NCBI GenBank assembly: GCA_020747065.1
Contig: JAGMVK010000003.1
Location: 1,860,001-1,924,000, forward strand
DNA from: Cadophora sp. MPI-SDFR-AT-0126
Lineage: Eukaryota; Ascomycota; Leotiomycetes; Helotiales; Ploettnerulaceae
Reading direction: 5' to 3'
DNA length: 64,000 bases
Part shown: positions 45,189 to 56,692 of the stretch, in pieces
Layout: the number at the start of each line of letters is the position of its first letter
How positions within the stretch are numbered: the first letter of the stretch is position 1
The notes under the pieces: generated by a model
Seen by the model: the letters and a program-made list of their open reading frames with translations, nothing else
Database searches by the model: none
What the model was told of the DNA's origin: nothing
Made by a program: the position numbers and the translations under genes

Positions 45189-48100
45189 CTTTGCGCTTTT
45201 ATTTACGTGGTGGAGGAGGATTCTGTTTTTGTTGATATCGTAGAGATGTTGTAGGTCATGGTCCGCTGAAGTGCAAAAGCAAGCTGAGATGGAAAAGAAT
45301 TGAATTATCTTGTGTGCCCCTCGTCGGTGTAGAGGTCGGCGAAAAGAGGGGATCTTCTTTCTTGTACAAGTTCAGAGCTGAAGTCGTTACACTGACCACG
45401 TCCTTGTGCTCGTCGAGAGCATGTTCGGGTGGTGCAAGCGCATGGAGTCTCAGTACTTAAAGGATGAGTAGGCGGAAACGAGAGACGATGAGTGGAGATT
45501 GGGTATCCTTGGACGAAGATGTGAATGTGAAAGGTGAGGAGAGGAAGAAAAAGAATGTGAGGGAAAGGTGAGGTCGTACCAAGGAAAGCATGGAAGAAGC
45601 ATGGTCTGGTTGTGGTCGGGGATCTCCAACCGGGGAGAGAATGGGGGGTGCGGCACGCACGAGGCAAGTCGACACGATAAAGAGAAACACTAGTGTTTAT
45701 TGGGTCGACACTTTATTTTCAAACACGTCGACACGATCTCATCTGATCTGATCTGATCTCCTTTTCTTTCCATTTTCCCTTCTCTTACGGCTGAGGAGTG
45801 GACGTTGTATGTGTAGCTGGGATTCTCCGTTGGACTTTCTTGTACTTCCGATGCATCAACATCAACATCAGCCTCGTCCGTCCGATGGTTCTACGCGACT
45901 TCTTGTCACCACCACGCCTGGTATGAATTCCTCTGGGTCTGGCTGGTCCTCTGAAATTGGAATCAGAAATGGAATTGCAAAACGCCAACCGAAGGAGAGG
46001 AGGTCTTGGACAAGCCGGACCTGCCAGAGCCGGATCCATTCCTGTCCCAATTCCCAAGCCTGACAACGCCATTCGGCTCTGGATGTCTGTTTTTGTCGGG
46101 CCCATGACGTTCGGCACTCGTCGATCGACTTACTGTATGCAGGGGCAGCTGCCGTTTGATCAGGGCAGCCGGAGACGAGGAGGCGCAGCGCAGTGCTTGG
46201 CATGGCATGGCCTAATGGCTGGTGGCTCCAGTACTGTACAAGTAGTCGACTCCTGACTCCAGTGGATACCGATACCCCCCCAATGCTTGCTCATGCGATC
46301 CAATGCGGAAAGAGTGGGAGGAAGAGAAACAAACAGGGGGTGTCAACATTAATTACCTTTACTTTGCCTTCCTGCTTTGTCTATCTTTTCCGTCTCTTCA
46401 TCTATCTCCCTCAGCTGTCCTCGACACTATCCATTACTTGCATTTCCCCAAGCCTCTTCTACAATCCGAACATTCGCTGTCACTGCGTCGTATGGAACCC
46501 GTTCGTTTCGTATCCTGTGGGGAATGATGTTTCTGGTAGCGCGGGGGAAAGGCTTGGTTACTTGGTGAGGTCTCAAATGCAAACAGCCAATTCTTGGGCC
46601 TTGGCCTGTCTGTGCCAGCGTTGGCAGCACGAGAAAGAAGATTACGACGACTTTTCTTCCAAGATTTGTGTCAAGTAGGAGCATCGTTCAAAGAGGCAAT
46701 CGGATCGGTCGGTCGTGCATTTATTTTCGTTTTATCTTCAGTCTCTTGACGCTCTCAATTCAAAATCCTTCTTTCTCCTTGCCCTTGCTTTCCGTCCGAG
46801 GAGCAAGACGATGCTACAAATCCCAAAATTAGAGAATCAGCCTTAGTTCATCTCTTCTACATTATTTCACATAAATTTCCTTCCGTTTATTTTGTTTTTG
46901 CTCTACTTTATTTGTTCTGCTTTACTTTGATATTCCGCTTCGTGCTCCTTGAATTGCTTCCTACCTCGCCGGCCATCCAAGCAACCTCGCCTCGCCTCGC
47001 CCTACCACTCAAGAGTCTCCTCTGCCTTGCTCTCGATTACCATTCGCTCATCAGTCCCATGCGTCAAAAGCTTCACATCGACTTCAAATTCCATGTCTCT
47101 ATCTGCACTGGTTATTCGAACCGAGAGCCAAGCCGGTGGATGCCATTCTGTCAGCAATTATTTGAAAAGGCTGCTGCCGGGTGAGGGCTATCCGATTCAT
47201 GCGGTCTCGATGTTCGTAAGCACAAAGCACAGAGCCGCATGTACACGCGATGTCAATAGCATAAGACCGATTATCCCCTCTCCTGCTGATAGAGCATTTC
47301 AGACTTCGTCCCATGGAGCATTCTTTTCTCTGCTTGGCAGTTACTAGCGAGTGAGGGGCTGTCCTGTACGGCTACCATTCTCAAAAGATCTCAACGGCTT
47401 TCCGCCGTACATGAATGACCGACGTGAAATGAGGATATGGTGTCGTTAGGGTATCTATCAAAGCAAATCATACAAAACATCTAGTATTGGACAGTGGCGA
47501 AGAATTTTGGTCTTTTTCTCATTGTCGAAGTATGAGATAAACATTGACCTCGTTTAATTGTGCGAAGTCTGTCCCTCCATAACCACAATGGAGGAAGTTC
47601 AATATCAAGATGCTGTGGTTGAGGACATCGAGTATATCGAGTGTATTGAGGAAACCAGCGATACTGCAGAGATATGTGCTTATCTCTGAATGGTTGTAAT
47701 TGCTGACGTCAAGGGATAGATCTAACAACCACGTTATCAACATGTCATGTGTGGTCCCTCTGTACCGAATTCAAAGATTGAATAAACGTGACTGAGTAAA
47801 CAATCAAGAGCTCTGATTTTGGTTGTCAATTTCTTTCCATTAACTATGTATTTTGCAAGGCCCTTCCAACATGAGGCTGCCGTCCTAGGTTAGAAGTAGT
47901 TCTACTGCTGCAAGAATATTAATGCTTTTCAATTTTGGTCTCTGTCAACTATAAACATCAGCCAACCGTGCCGATCGTGCATCCACGCATACCTAAGATA
48001 CCGTATATACGTGTATGCGAACGCTCAAGTCTCATCCTGGACTCTTTCCTTCCCATGCAACCCAAGACCTGACCCAACCCAATAAACCCATAATCCAAAA

Positions 48101-48260
48101 AAGCGACAAGAGGAACTTCATGTTGAATGTCAATGAAGAAACGCCAGCCTTGACCCAGTCTCAAAACGCCTCTCTATGACATCGACGAACTCCGTATCAT
48201 ATCCTGTACCGAACCCTATAGCTGGCCTCAAAAGAAAGAAAAAAGAACTGTAAATGAAGA
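45189..48260. other. 3.1 kb gene-poor interval
   Basis: I support no gene. Within it are three GTCGACAC words flanking a perfect palindrome (45667-45733), an ATCTG repeat (45740-45758) and C/T-rich stretches (46360-47000). Several frames of 80-160 codons exist but none resembles a protein family. A noncoding transcript or a small multi-exon gene cannot be excluded. Confidence 0.45.
45740..45758. repeat. ATCTG pentanucleotide repeat
   Basis: Three perfect ATCTG units plus a partial fourth lie directly after the last GTCGACAC word. It is a simple sequence repeat in noncoding DNA. Confidence 0.85.
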
Positions 48261-49804
48261 TCATCTGATGTCCAACTGGAAAGGCTTAAACCTGCCACCA
48301 ATAGTAGCACACCTAGGACACTTTCTTCTGGCTCCTTGCTCAGCCATGAGTACGTCTACACAAGCTTGACAGATCCCGCATATGCATTCTGTACAGGCGT
48401 ATGACTCTTTGAGTAAGGAGACACCTTGGCATGCGGCACAATATATCTGTATGCTTTGAGAAGAGAAGCTTGGTGACGAGTCAGACAGCCCGCGAGACTC
48501 GATGTGAAAATTGTCTCCACTCTCTCCGCTTTCGACTGATGGGAATGGCTCTGGTGCATCAGGAAGATTGGAAGGTGGGGTGAGAGCTTGCTGAAGTGGC
48601 GAGGCTTGATAACCTTGAAAGTGGTTTGCTGAGAATGGAGGCATCGAAGCTCGATTTACTGATACCGGAGATGGTGGAACCTGAACCTGTGAGCCTGTAT
48701 CCGAAATCTTGACGGAAAGACTTACAGGGGTTCGATCATCGTCGACGTCTTCTGTTGCCGACGTTGCAGCGTCAATGAGATCCTCCCATCGTTTTCCGTA
48801 TGCAGCTGAAAATGCACTTGATGGTTCGGCTGAGAAGGCCTTTCGATCGTAGCTCATTCGCCTCAAATGTGCATTCTCTCTGGATTTTTGTCTTCTATGT
48901 TGTGGTTCCCGAGCACGCTTAGATACGGATTGTTTTCGTGGACGGTTTGGACCCGGGTTCCGTTGAATTGGGGGTAAAGTGGAAGAACGACCAGGCGGAG
49001 ATGTAGATAGGATAGAGGGCAGAAGTTCTCTTCTTCGATGTGCGTTAAGGTGAGAAAAAGGGTCACTTGTAGGTTCTAAATGGTGGCTCCCATGAAGTGG
49101 GGGTAGCTCTATCGAAGATCGCATTGCTTGTTTGTGTGCCTCAGTGTCCGACATCCAGTCCTGCATGTTTGTCAGTGATCTAGAATACTTGCGTTTTTGA
49201 GAACAGAGTTCACTTACCCCTTCCGATTCCCAATCATTCTCGAGTTTGTGGTTGTGTAGCTGTGCGAGAGCTGCCGCGGCGCTAGCGGCTGGCAGCATAT
49301 TGCCAGACTGGTATTCGTCCAGGTTTCGGGGCGTGTTTGGGGTACTCGAATCTTCGCCATAATAGCTATGTCGGTCGTTCCCGTAGCCTTTGTCATTGTT
49401 AGCACATTGTCACGATGTGCAGCGGTGGTACACACCATGAGGAGCCAAACTGGAGCTTGTGGGTGGAGGTGGTCGCTCGGATGGCGGGGTATTGATCATA
49501 AGCTGGAAGCTCTCCTCGGTCGCAGGTAGCTTAGAGATGTAATGTTCGGGATGCGCTCGTCTTATATGCTCTTGCATGGAGCGATATCGTTTTTCCTGCG
49601 CCCCAAAACCTCCGTTACTATGGTTGTTCAAGACAAAGCGTACAGAGCTTCATGAGGGGTGCAGCAGACACAGCAGAGTAGAGCACTCACGCCGAGGCAG
49701 CGCTTGCGACAGCTGGAGCCATCCTGATTGCGCAATGGACAGACAACTTCATTGTTGGCATCCGAAACAGAGAAAGACGACGTCAACGAGGATCGAGGCG
49801 GCAT
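48261..49804 (-). CDS. Zinc-finger protein with C-terminal RING-like Cys cluster
   Basis: Four minus-strand exons (49804-49691, 49595-49436, 49387-49218, 49160-48261) encode 447 residues. The N-terminus has a C2H2-like finger: VVCPLRNQDGSSCRKRC followed by EHIRRAHPEHY, restored by splicing of intron 1. The middle is Ser/Pro-rich and likely disordered, with basic clusters (RPRKQSVSKRAREPQHRRQK) that could be nuclear localisation signals. The last 60 residues hold CAAC, CTEC, CGIC and CPRC pairs, a RING-like or treble-clef cluster that could bind two zinc ions. I recall proteins of this layout in ascomycetes as uncharacterised. DNA binding or E3 ligase activity is possible but unproven. Confidence 0.75.
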
Positions 49805-51668
49805 CGTTTTCGTGGCTGCGAGCATGCCCAGGTAAGGTGAGGGGAAAGGAGGGGTGGGAGAGATTAGATAGTCCTATCGCGACCGGGTCGAGAGCTTCAA
49901 TTGTCGATAACGATAGCAGAGCTGTGCGTTATCCAGGCGACGATACAGCGGGAGCTGGAGTTTGTCTGCGATGAAGTTATGATGGTTGTAGACAGGGACG
50001 AGAGCAGTGTGGGAGAAGAGCAGCGATTGGGGGGTTGAGCTATTCCTTGGACCATACACCTGACAATTGGTGTTCCAGATTTGAGAGTAGTGAGTAAATC
50101 GAAGGGCAGCGCTGTGTGGTGGGTTTAGGGATTGAGCTCGGTTAAGCTGGAGCTCCAGAGAGGAGGGGTGTGTGAAGTCAGAGGCCAATGGTTGGACTGG
50201 AGAGCTGGAGCTGGAGCTGAGACTGAGAGCTGAAAGCTTGTGAGCTCGAAAGTGAACAATCTCTGCTCAAAAAACCACTTCCACTGGGCCGCATCAATAA
50301 TACCCAGATGTTCTTCTGGGGAAGCAGTTGCTGCTTCGTTCTGCTTTGCGCTGCTCTGCCTACCTTCGTACTAGTTCTAACCCAGTGCACGGCTGTGAGA
50401 CGACTCGTCGGCAGTCAGGCCCTGAGTCGCAATCACAAGCAGCGGTGAAAAGCACGGCAATCAAAGGCAACGCAAGTCTCTGCCTCTGCCAGCTGCTGGT
50501 CTGGTCCGGTCTCGTCTTGTTATTAATGCGTAGTGGACTACGGACCGACCTGCGTTGCTCGTCCAATCTCAAGCTTGGAATTTGTTGATGTGGCCAGTGG
50601 GGAACATCTTCGACCACCAGCGCAGCCCATCAACGCCCAATCAACCCCACCAAAGGAAGGATTCAAGGATACCAGGTCGGATTGCAATCAATTGAGGACG
50701 GGTTCAGGTTTGTAGGCTGAGCAAAATTGGAAGGGAAGGCTGGGCCAGCTGTGAGCGAGCTTCCTAATATGCAATCATATCCGGTTTTGTTGTCGGTCTT
50801 CTGCGGTCATCGTCGATCTGTCAATTTGATCTTCGGGAGAGATATGAATGCCATTCATCCTCCGTTTTGAATACAGCCATCGGACGGTATTCCCGAGTCC
50901 TCCACACCATGAGCTGACCAAAGACAGAGCTTGGTTCCCAAAGGAGCCATGCTCCGACGAATGGTTCATGGGGCTCCGGAAATAGCACATGAAAATGCTT
51001 CTAATTCCACGTGACCCTTCCGAATTTGACTTCCTACTTACTCGGCGTTTCCTCCTGAGAGAACTTGGATGTTGAATATGAATTGAACATGCTGGACAAG
51101 GTGACAATTTTCAGGATATTTCGGAAGCTATGGTGGTGGAGACCTATCAAGAGAATTCGATACTGTGAGGTAATTGGTGTCTGACCATGATAAAAAATGA
51201 GAATTCTTGAAGATGAAGGGAGAAGGGCCAGCAGAAATGAATTGGAAATTTGAAAAGAGAAAGGCAGAACTTAAGAGCTATCTAGTTTGATGAAGGGCAT
51301 GAGAAGAGGGAAATTGCGAGGCGTCGTTGACAATGGCCATTTCCGAAGGTAAGGACCTCGTGCCCAAAAACTTAACACTGTGCAAGATTCTTTGCGTCGT
51401 TGCACTATTCATAATTAAACTAACTTATTATATCATTATATTGAATAGAGAAGCTTTTAGTCATTGGAAACAGACGATAATATCTTAGTTAAATATCTTG
51501 CACCTACAGAATTAGCAAAATAAAGCTTCAGAAAAGCTCGCCCTTACAAGTATCTGTCCGCTCCACCAACATGGATATCGCACAAGCGATCCACAAAGTT
51601 AGCGCATGATCAATTCCTCACCCAAACAGAACGACATTCGGGCGAGCTCAGCAGAATCTTGAGCAAGA
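49805..51668. other. 1.9 kb gene-poor interval
   Basis: This should contain the promoter of the zinc-finger gene on the left. I see no supportable gene. The part at about 51380-51540 is AT-rich compared with its surroundings and lies just upstream of the F-box pseudogene. Frames of 80-110 codons at 50178-51107 resemble nothing. Confidence 0.45.
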
Positions 51669-54171
51669 ATGGCGGATACTTTTTGCGCTCTGTGCGGCGT
51701 ACCATTCGACATTATTGCCGATACTTATGACGATCTGTTTAATAGGGACTACGACTTCGAATGGTTGAAACCCTATCGTGTCGGTATGCCCTATATCTTG
51801 ACCTTTAGAGAAGCTTCATTGACGGCGAGAAAGTGAAACGCATTCCTGGCTCCAGCAACAGCTCATGGCATATATCGGAAGAGCTGACCGGCATGGCTGC
51901 TGGAGGAACGGGGTATTCCTCGTTGCCTGGCATACTGACTGGTCAGGATGATGTTGTGGGAAGTATGGATGTAAAGACGAGATCTGACAAATTTGTGTGC
52001 TTTAGTGCTAGGCAAGCAAATGAATGTCATTGTAGATCATGGTACCATTAACTAACGAATACACAGAGGGACGACTCTAGATATTGCATATCCGATGCAC
52101 ACATTTTGTCATGATTTACTGCAGCAGGTGGTCGCATCCATCTCCTCGAGTCGTCTCGACATCGACGATCTTGGCAAGTTCCTCTCTTCTCTATCTACTG
52201 CGGGAGAAGGTCGCGGGCTAAAGCCAGAATGGAGCCCAATTGGATACGGCGGCGCCGAACAATTCTGGCGCGGCTCGTGGGATTGGATGGAAGGCCCAGA
52301 GTTTTCAGACGACGAGTACTCAAATCGACCTGCACAATGGGACTTCCTAGTCAGTGATCCCAAGGATCTCGAACATTATCAGGAAACGCTACAAACTCCG
52401 CCCGTGACGCCAATCCTAGAAGGCAGACCTCCAGCGGTATTTGTAGGCAAAGAGGGAAGTGATATTCTCACTAAGCCTCCGTACGAGATTATCGAAAGCA
52501 TTCTATCACTTCTTTCAATCGAATCAGTAAATGCCCTCCGTCTTGTCTCATGTCCTGTAGCTGCTCATGGTCTATCTTCGACCTTCTGGCAGTCTCGGTT
52601 CTGCTATCCTCACGAGTTGAGCCATATTCCCATCTCTTTAATTGCAGCTCCTTATTCCCCAGAGCTACGAATTGACTGGAAGCTGCTCTATTATGCACTT
52701 CTGTGGCCGGAGTATGAAGAGTCTCTTCTTGACTTAGAGGGACCAGAGAGATCATGGAAAAACAAGTCTCGAATAGCACGGATAATCCGCCATTTTGCCG
52801 TTGCATTGCTAGGCCTCGAAGGAATTGAATCGATTGCTGGATGGGGCCAGCATTCGGTACGAGAGACTGATCTGTCGATCAGAAGAAAGGTTCTCTCGTG
52901 CAATCCACGTCTCGTGACTCTCAGAGATAGCTTTTATTCCCAGTCCTTTCACCCTGCATCTTTGTAAGCATGTGTCAGTTGGGTTTGAATATATGCGCCT
53001 AGGAAGATATTTAAGGATCATCGACTCTTTACAGATTCACAGTGCCTCGGGCCAGGTCAAACACCTCGGTCGTCGCTGTGACGACCCAGAGGACCAATTT
53101 ACAATTCAGGAGGGACAAGCGTTCGCAGGCTTTGGTGTTGGAATCACAGACGAGGGCTTTGGGAACATGAAAATCATCACGTCGGATCGACAAGGAAACA
53201 CGAATGCAAGACAAGTTGCCGAGATCTTAAATCTATCGAATGATATATGGCGAGTGCTCTCGCTCTCCCCGGGAGCAACACTTGAAGGCATCGAAGCCAC
53301 ATTTTTCGGGGTAAGAGACATGCCTGCTAAAACCCTTACGGCTCTATCTGACTAACATCTTCTCAGGATTACTTCAATTCTCTTACACTTGTCGAAAAGG
53401 TACCCACTTCTGCTTACGGTGACCCTGACTTATCTACTGTCGTCGAGCCTTGCTGGACAGGACCTGTAATCCCACAGAATCTCTGATCCTCACCGATTTG
53501 ATATATGGTCCTAATGCCAAAGGCAGTGGGGCATTCTCTTACCTGGAGAAAATGCAATTCACAAAGAAAGAGGCAGAATGTCATGGCGGCTTAGGAGGAA
53601 TCAGATTTGACTTTTCAGCGATAGCGAAAATACATGGGAGCAGTTCCGAAAGTTGATGAAAAACATGGTAGATTCTGAATCGGGACATGAAGATACAATT
53701 CGGCGTGTTGATGCCCATTTTGAAAAAGGAGGGTTGCAGGGAATCTCGGCCATTGAGGTATGTTCTCTTCTCAAATCTTGTGTTAAACTGCATTCATCTA
53801 ACTAATTGCTGATCTGATAATCCAGTTTATCACTACTCAGTCCACTATATCAACCTCGTTATCCGAGAGGGTATCGATACTCATTGACGCACAGCTGCGA
53901 CTCCGAGGCTTCTATTGGCTGATTACTGTAAGATACCTCCCACTTATCACGTCTGTCTACGCCTATCCCGGGCGTCGCAATTTCTCTCCCACTTCTCTCT
54001 CTTTTCTACTTTTGCTTCTACTTTTGCTTTTACTTCCCGTTGTCTGGAATACTGATACTCACTATCCACAACCAGAAGCGAGGCAAAGCACACGATACGG
54101 AGTACTTCAAAATCAGCGCCCGAGAGGAATTGGACTTCTCCTTGGCCGGGACTAATCAATTACGCTCTTGA
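51669..54171 (+). pseudogene. Decayed F-box protein gene
   Basis: The start (ADTFCALCGVPFD at 51669), an F-box-like segment (YEIIESILSLLSIESVNALRLVS, near 52480-52550) and a long leucine-rich rest fit a fungal F-box family that carries an N-terminal CxxC. Normal introns can be placed at 53311-53366 and near 53760-53825, plus a GC-AG intron at 52012-52066. The frame is nevertheless broken at about 51780-51810, 52965, 53484 and 53620. At the second site one extra T separates HPASL from KHVSVGFEYM; at the third a TGA (53484-53486) interrupts before ILTDLIYG. Several independent breaks in otherwise clear homology-like sequence indicate a pseudogene. Sequencing errors would have to be unusually dense to explain it. 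Confidence 0.65.
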
Positions 54172-54754
54172 TAAGTGTTTCCTCAATTCCATACATTCAT
54201 TTTCAACGTATATTGATACTTTGAAGAAAAAATTCGCTTTAATCAGATTGTCTATTTCTTTGCAGCAATAATTGCAATAGTCTTATTCTAATACACGCCG
54301 AAGGTCAAGGGCAACGCGAAATGCATCATGATGGTCAGATTGCTACTGATGCGGCGAGGCTTCTTGCGAGAGGCTCCACTCATTCTTTCAGCTTCTGGTG
54401 GTTTTCTTACCCGTTCGTAGACGATCGTGGTTGTCCGAATAGCCTTGTGTGACGCGGTCCGAATGTCCCGACGTTTTCTCGTTACAAGCCTTTTCTTGCC
54501 ACTGATCTCCTGAAGTCTCATGTTACTTTTGGACATTTGAATGCCCCACCCGATCCCGAAATTTGCCTCGCCTAAATCTCGATGTTGTTTACAAATATTG
54601 AGATAGCAATCACAGTCCTCGCAACTTATAGACAATCCGACGTTGAGATCCTACCAGGGTATTAATACACTTCCAAAAACACTTTGAGCATTTTGAATGC
54701 CTACTATATCATTTCAATGTATTCAAAACTTTTCCCCTTCTATCAAAACAACAC
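54172..54754. other. Intergenic, 583 bp
   Basis: This contains the end of the pseudogene region and the 3' end of the ALG12 gene. A minus-strand frame (54288-54635, 115 codons) is basic and Cys-containing but resembles nothing and is not called. Confidence 0.45.
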
Positions 54755-56692
54755 TCAATCCTCCACCACCCGCCTCAAAATCATGATCCTCGGCTCCATC
54801 CTCGGACCAACCCAGTAACCACCGGTAACAACCCTCACCGCATCCCTCACCAGCCTGAACATCCCGAACTTCCCCATTTCTTCCAACATCAACCTCGCCT
54901 TCAGATCGCCCATCTCTCGTTTCTCCCTTTCCTTCTCCTCATCCCACCGCACTTTCTCAGTCTCGCCCTCAAGAATCTCAACTTCTTCCTGCACATCCTC
55001 GCTGCTCGGAACTTCTCCTGTGTCTTCTCCTTGTGCTGAATGTTTCGTGACGTTGTTGGCTGCGTATACTTTCTCTAGATTCTCGCTAAACGAGCTCCCA
55101 TCCCCAGGTCTCAGAATCTCGATTCCAGCGTATGCGAACACCGTACGCACGACCTCCCATTTTCCGATGGCTTTTCCAGGCTCTTCCATCAATGCGTAGT
55201 CAAAGGTCGCCCAGAAGGCGGGATCGAGGAGTTCAGGGGAGTCTTCAGTTTTGTCGTATCTGAGGTGTAAGTTTGGTGATAGATGAGGTGTTTGCTGGAA
55301 GAGTGTGATGCCTGTCATACAGGAGAGAACGTCCATGTGAATGTTTAGTGTGATGTTGGATGAGGAGGAAGGTTGATGTTGTTGTTTGATGATAGAGTGG
55401 AGTTGAGTGAGAGCGTCGCCGCCAGGATAGTTCAGAGAGGAAATCAGAAGCATGGCTGTTGATGCGAGGAAGCTGGCTGCTATAGATCCTAGTAGGAGAA
55501 CAGAGCCGAAGCCGTAAATAAGAGATTTGGTGCGCCGTGTCCAGATGTATGACGCTGAGAGTGATGCTGCCGCTGTGAGTGGCGGCACAGCGTAGATAAT
55601 GAAGCGAGACTCCTTATGCGGTTGGAGACTGTATACGGCGATGAAGAGGAGAGATGGAATGACGAGCCCTCGGGCTGGATACCGTGTTGATGGTAGTACG
55701 AAAGCGAATGGAATAAGAAGGAGGATGAGTGGGTTCAACAACAAGCGAGGAATTGAGTTCGCAAAGTAATAAGTCAAGGGTGACGTTCCCCAATCTGCAG
55801 ACTTGCCTTGGATGGCATTATAGTAGAAACCAGCCAATTCTGGCCAGATAAGCTTCTGCCAGAATAAGGAATCGATCGGGACAGAACAGGTAAGAGCAAA
55901 TACAGCACTGACTGCTCCTGCTGTAACCACACTCCGGAGTGAGATCTGTGACTGCAGGAGAAGAACCGCCAGCTCCGAAAATAGAAGTAAGGCGACTTCA
56001 GACCGAAATATAACACCGGCTAGCACAAACAGGAAGATACCCGGGCTGTAATTTCGTTGTCCACTAGCAGCAGTTCCACCTGAAACAGGTAGAAATCTAC
56101 TGAACGCCATTGTAGCTATACATCTCAGCACCGCCAAGACCGAAAAAGCTCACAGTGAAACGAAGATGATACTTACTGAGTGCAAATGCAAACATATTTG
56201 GCAATGTCCTCGACGCATAGAACATGACATGGAATTGGCTTGCTTGCAGCAAGATATACCACCTTCCAGCGTCGCTCCCAAACGCCTTCCTCAGCCCCCG
56301 AGCATAGTTGTACAAACTGAGGGCATTGAATAGACCAAGCAAACCTCTCACAATGAGCTGCGCATACTGCTCCCCAAAGACCCGAATAGCGCCTTGCGCA
56401 CCTCCAGCAAGATTGAGAGCTCCAACAAAGGTTCGAGGAACAGCACCTGAGAACGTGATATGGTCGTAGGACTGGAGGATAGTCCTGTCTCTATAGGGAA
56501 CGCCATATGTAATGATGTCGTGCGTGGCCTGGATGTTGAAGGACTCTTCGACTTTGGTGTAGGGTGCAACGAGGAGGTGGAGGAGAATGACGGCTGGGAT
56601 TATGGGAAGAAGCACTGCATCTGCAGATTTACATTAGCAAGACCAATCATTTACGCTATGAATTGACAGTTATAGCTACCTATAGGCTTCAT
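54755..56692 (-). CDS. ALG12: ALG12 dolichol-P-mannose alpha-1,6-mannosyltransferase
   Basis: Three minus-strand exons (56692-56680, 56620-56177, 56115-54755) encode 605 residues. The first exon is only 13 nt and gives MKPI. The multi-pass GT22 signature is intact: LLVAPYTKVEESFNIQATHD near the N-terminus, then YDH and VPRTFVGAL, then ASRTLPNMFAFAL, and later LQPHKESRFIIYAVP in the lumenal loop. ALG12 adds the eighth mannose to the lipid-linked N-glycan precursor in the ER. The acidic pair in KVEESFN is the family's catalytic-loop region. GPI mannosyltransferases (PIG-B, SMP3) are relatives, but the sequence reads best as ALG12. The cytosolic or lumenal C-terminal tail is charged and longer than in yeast. 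Confidence 0.9.

Noticed and set aside
46193..47347. Frames of 130-160 codons on the plus strand
   Set aside because: They lie in C/T-rich DNA, overlap each other in different frames and resemble no family.
54288..54635. 115-codon minus-strand frame with several Cys and basic stretches
   Set aside because: No recognisable domain or splice-linked extension, and it lies in a spacer beside a pseudogene.
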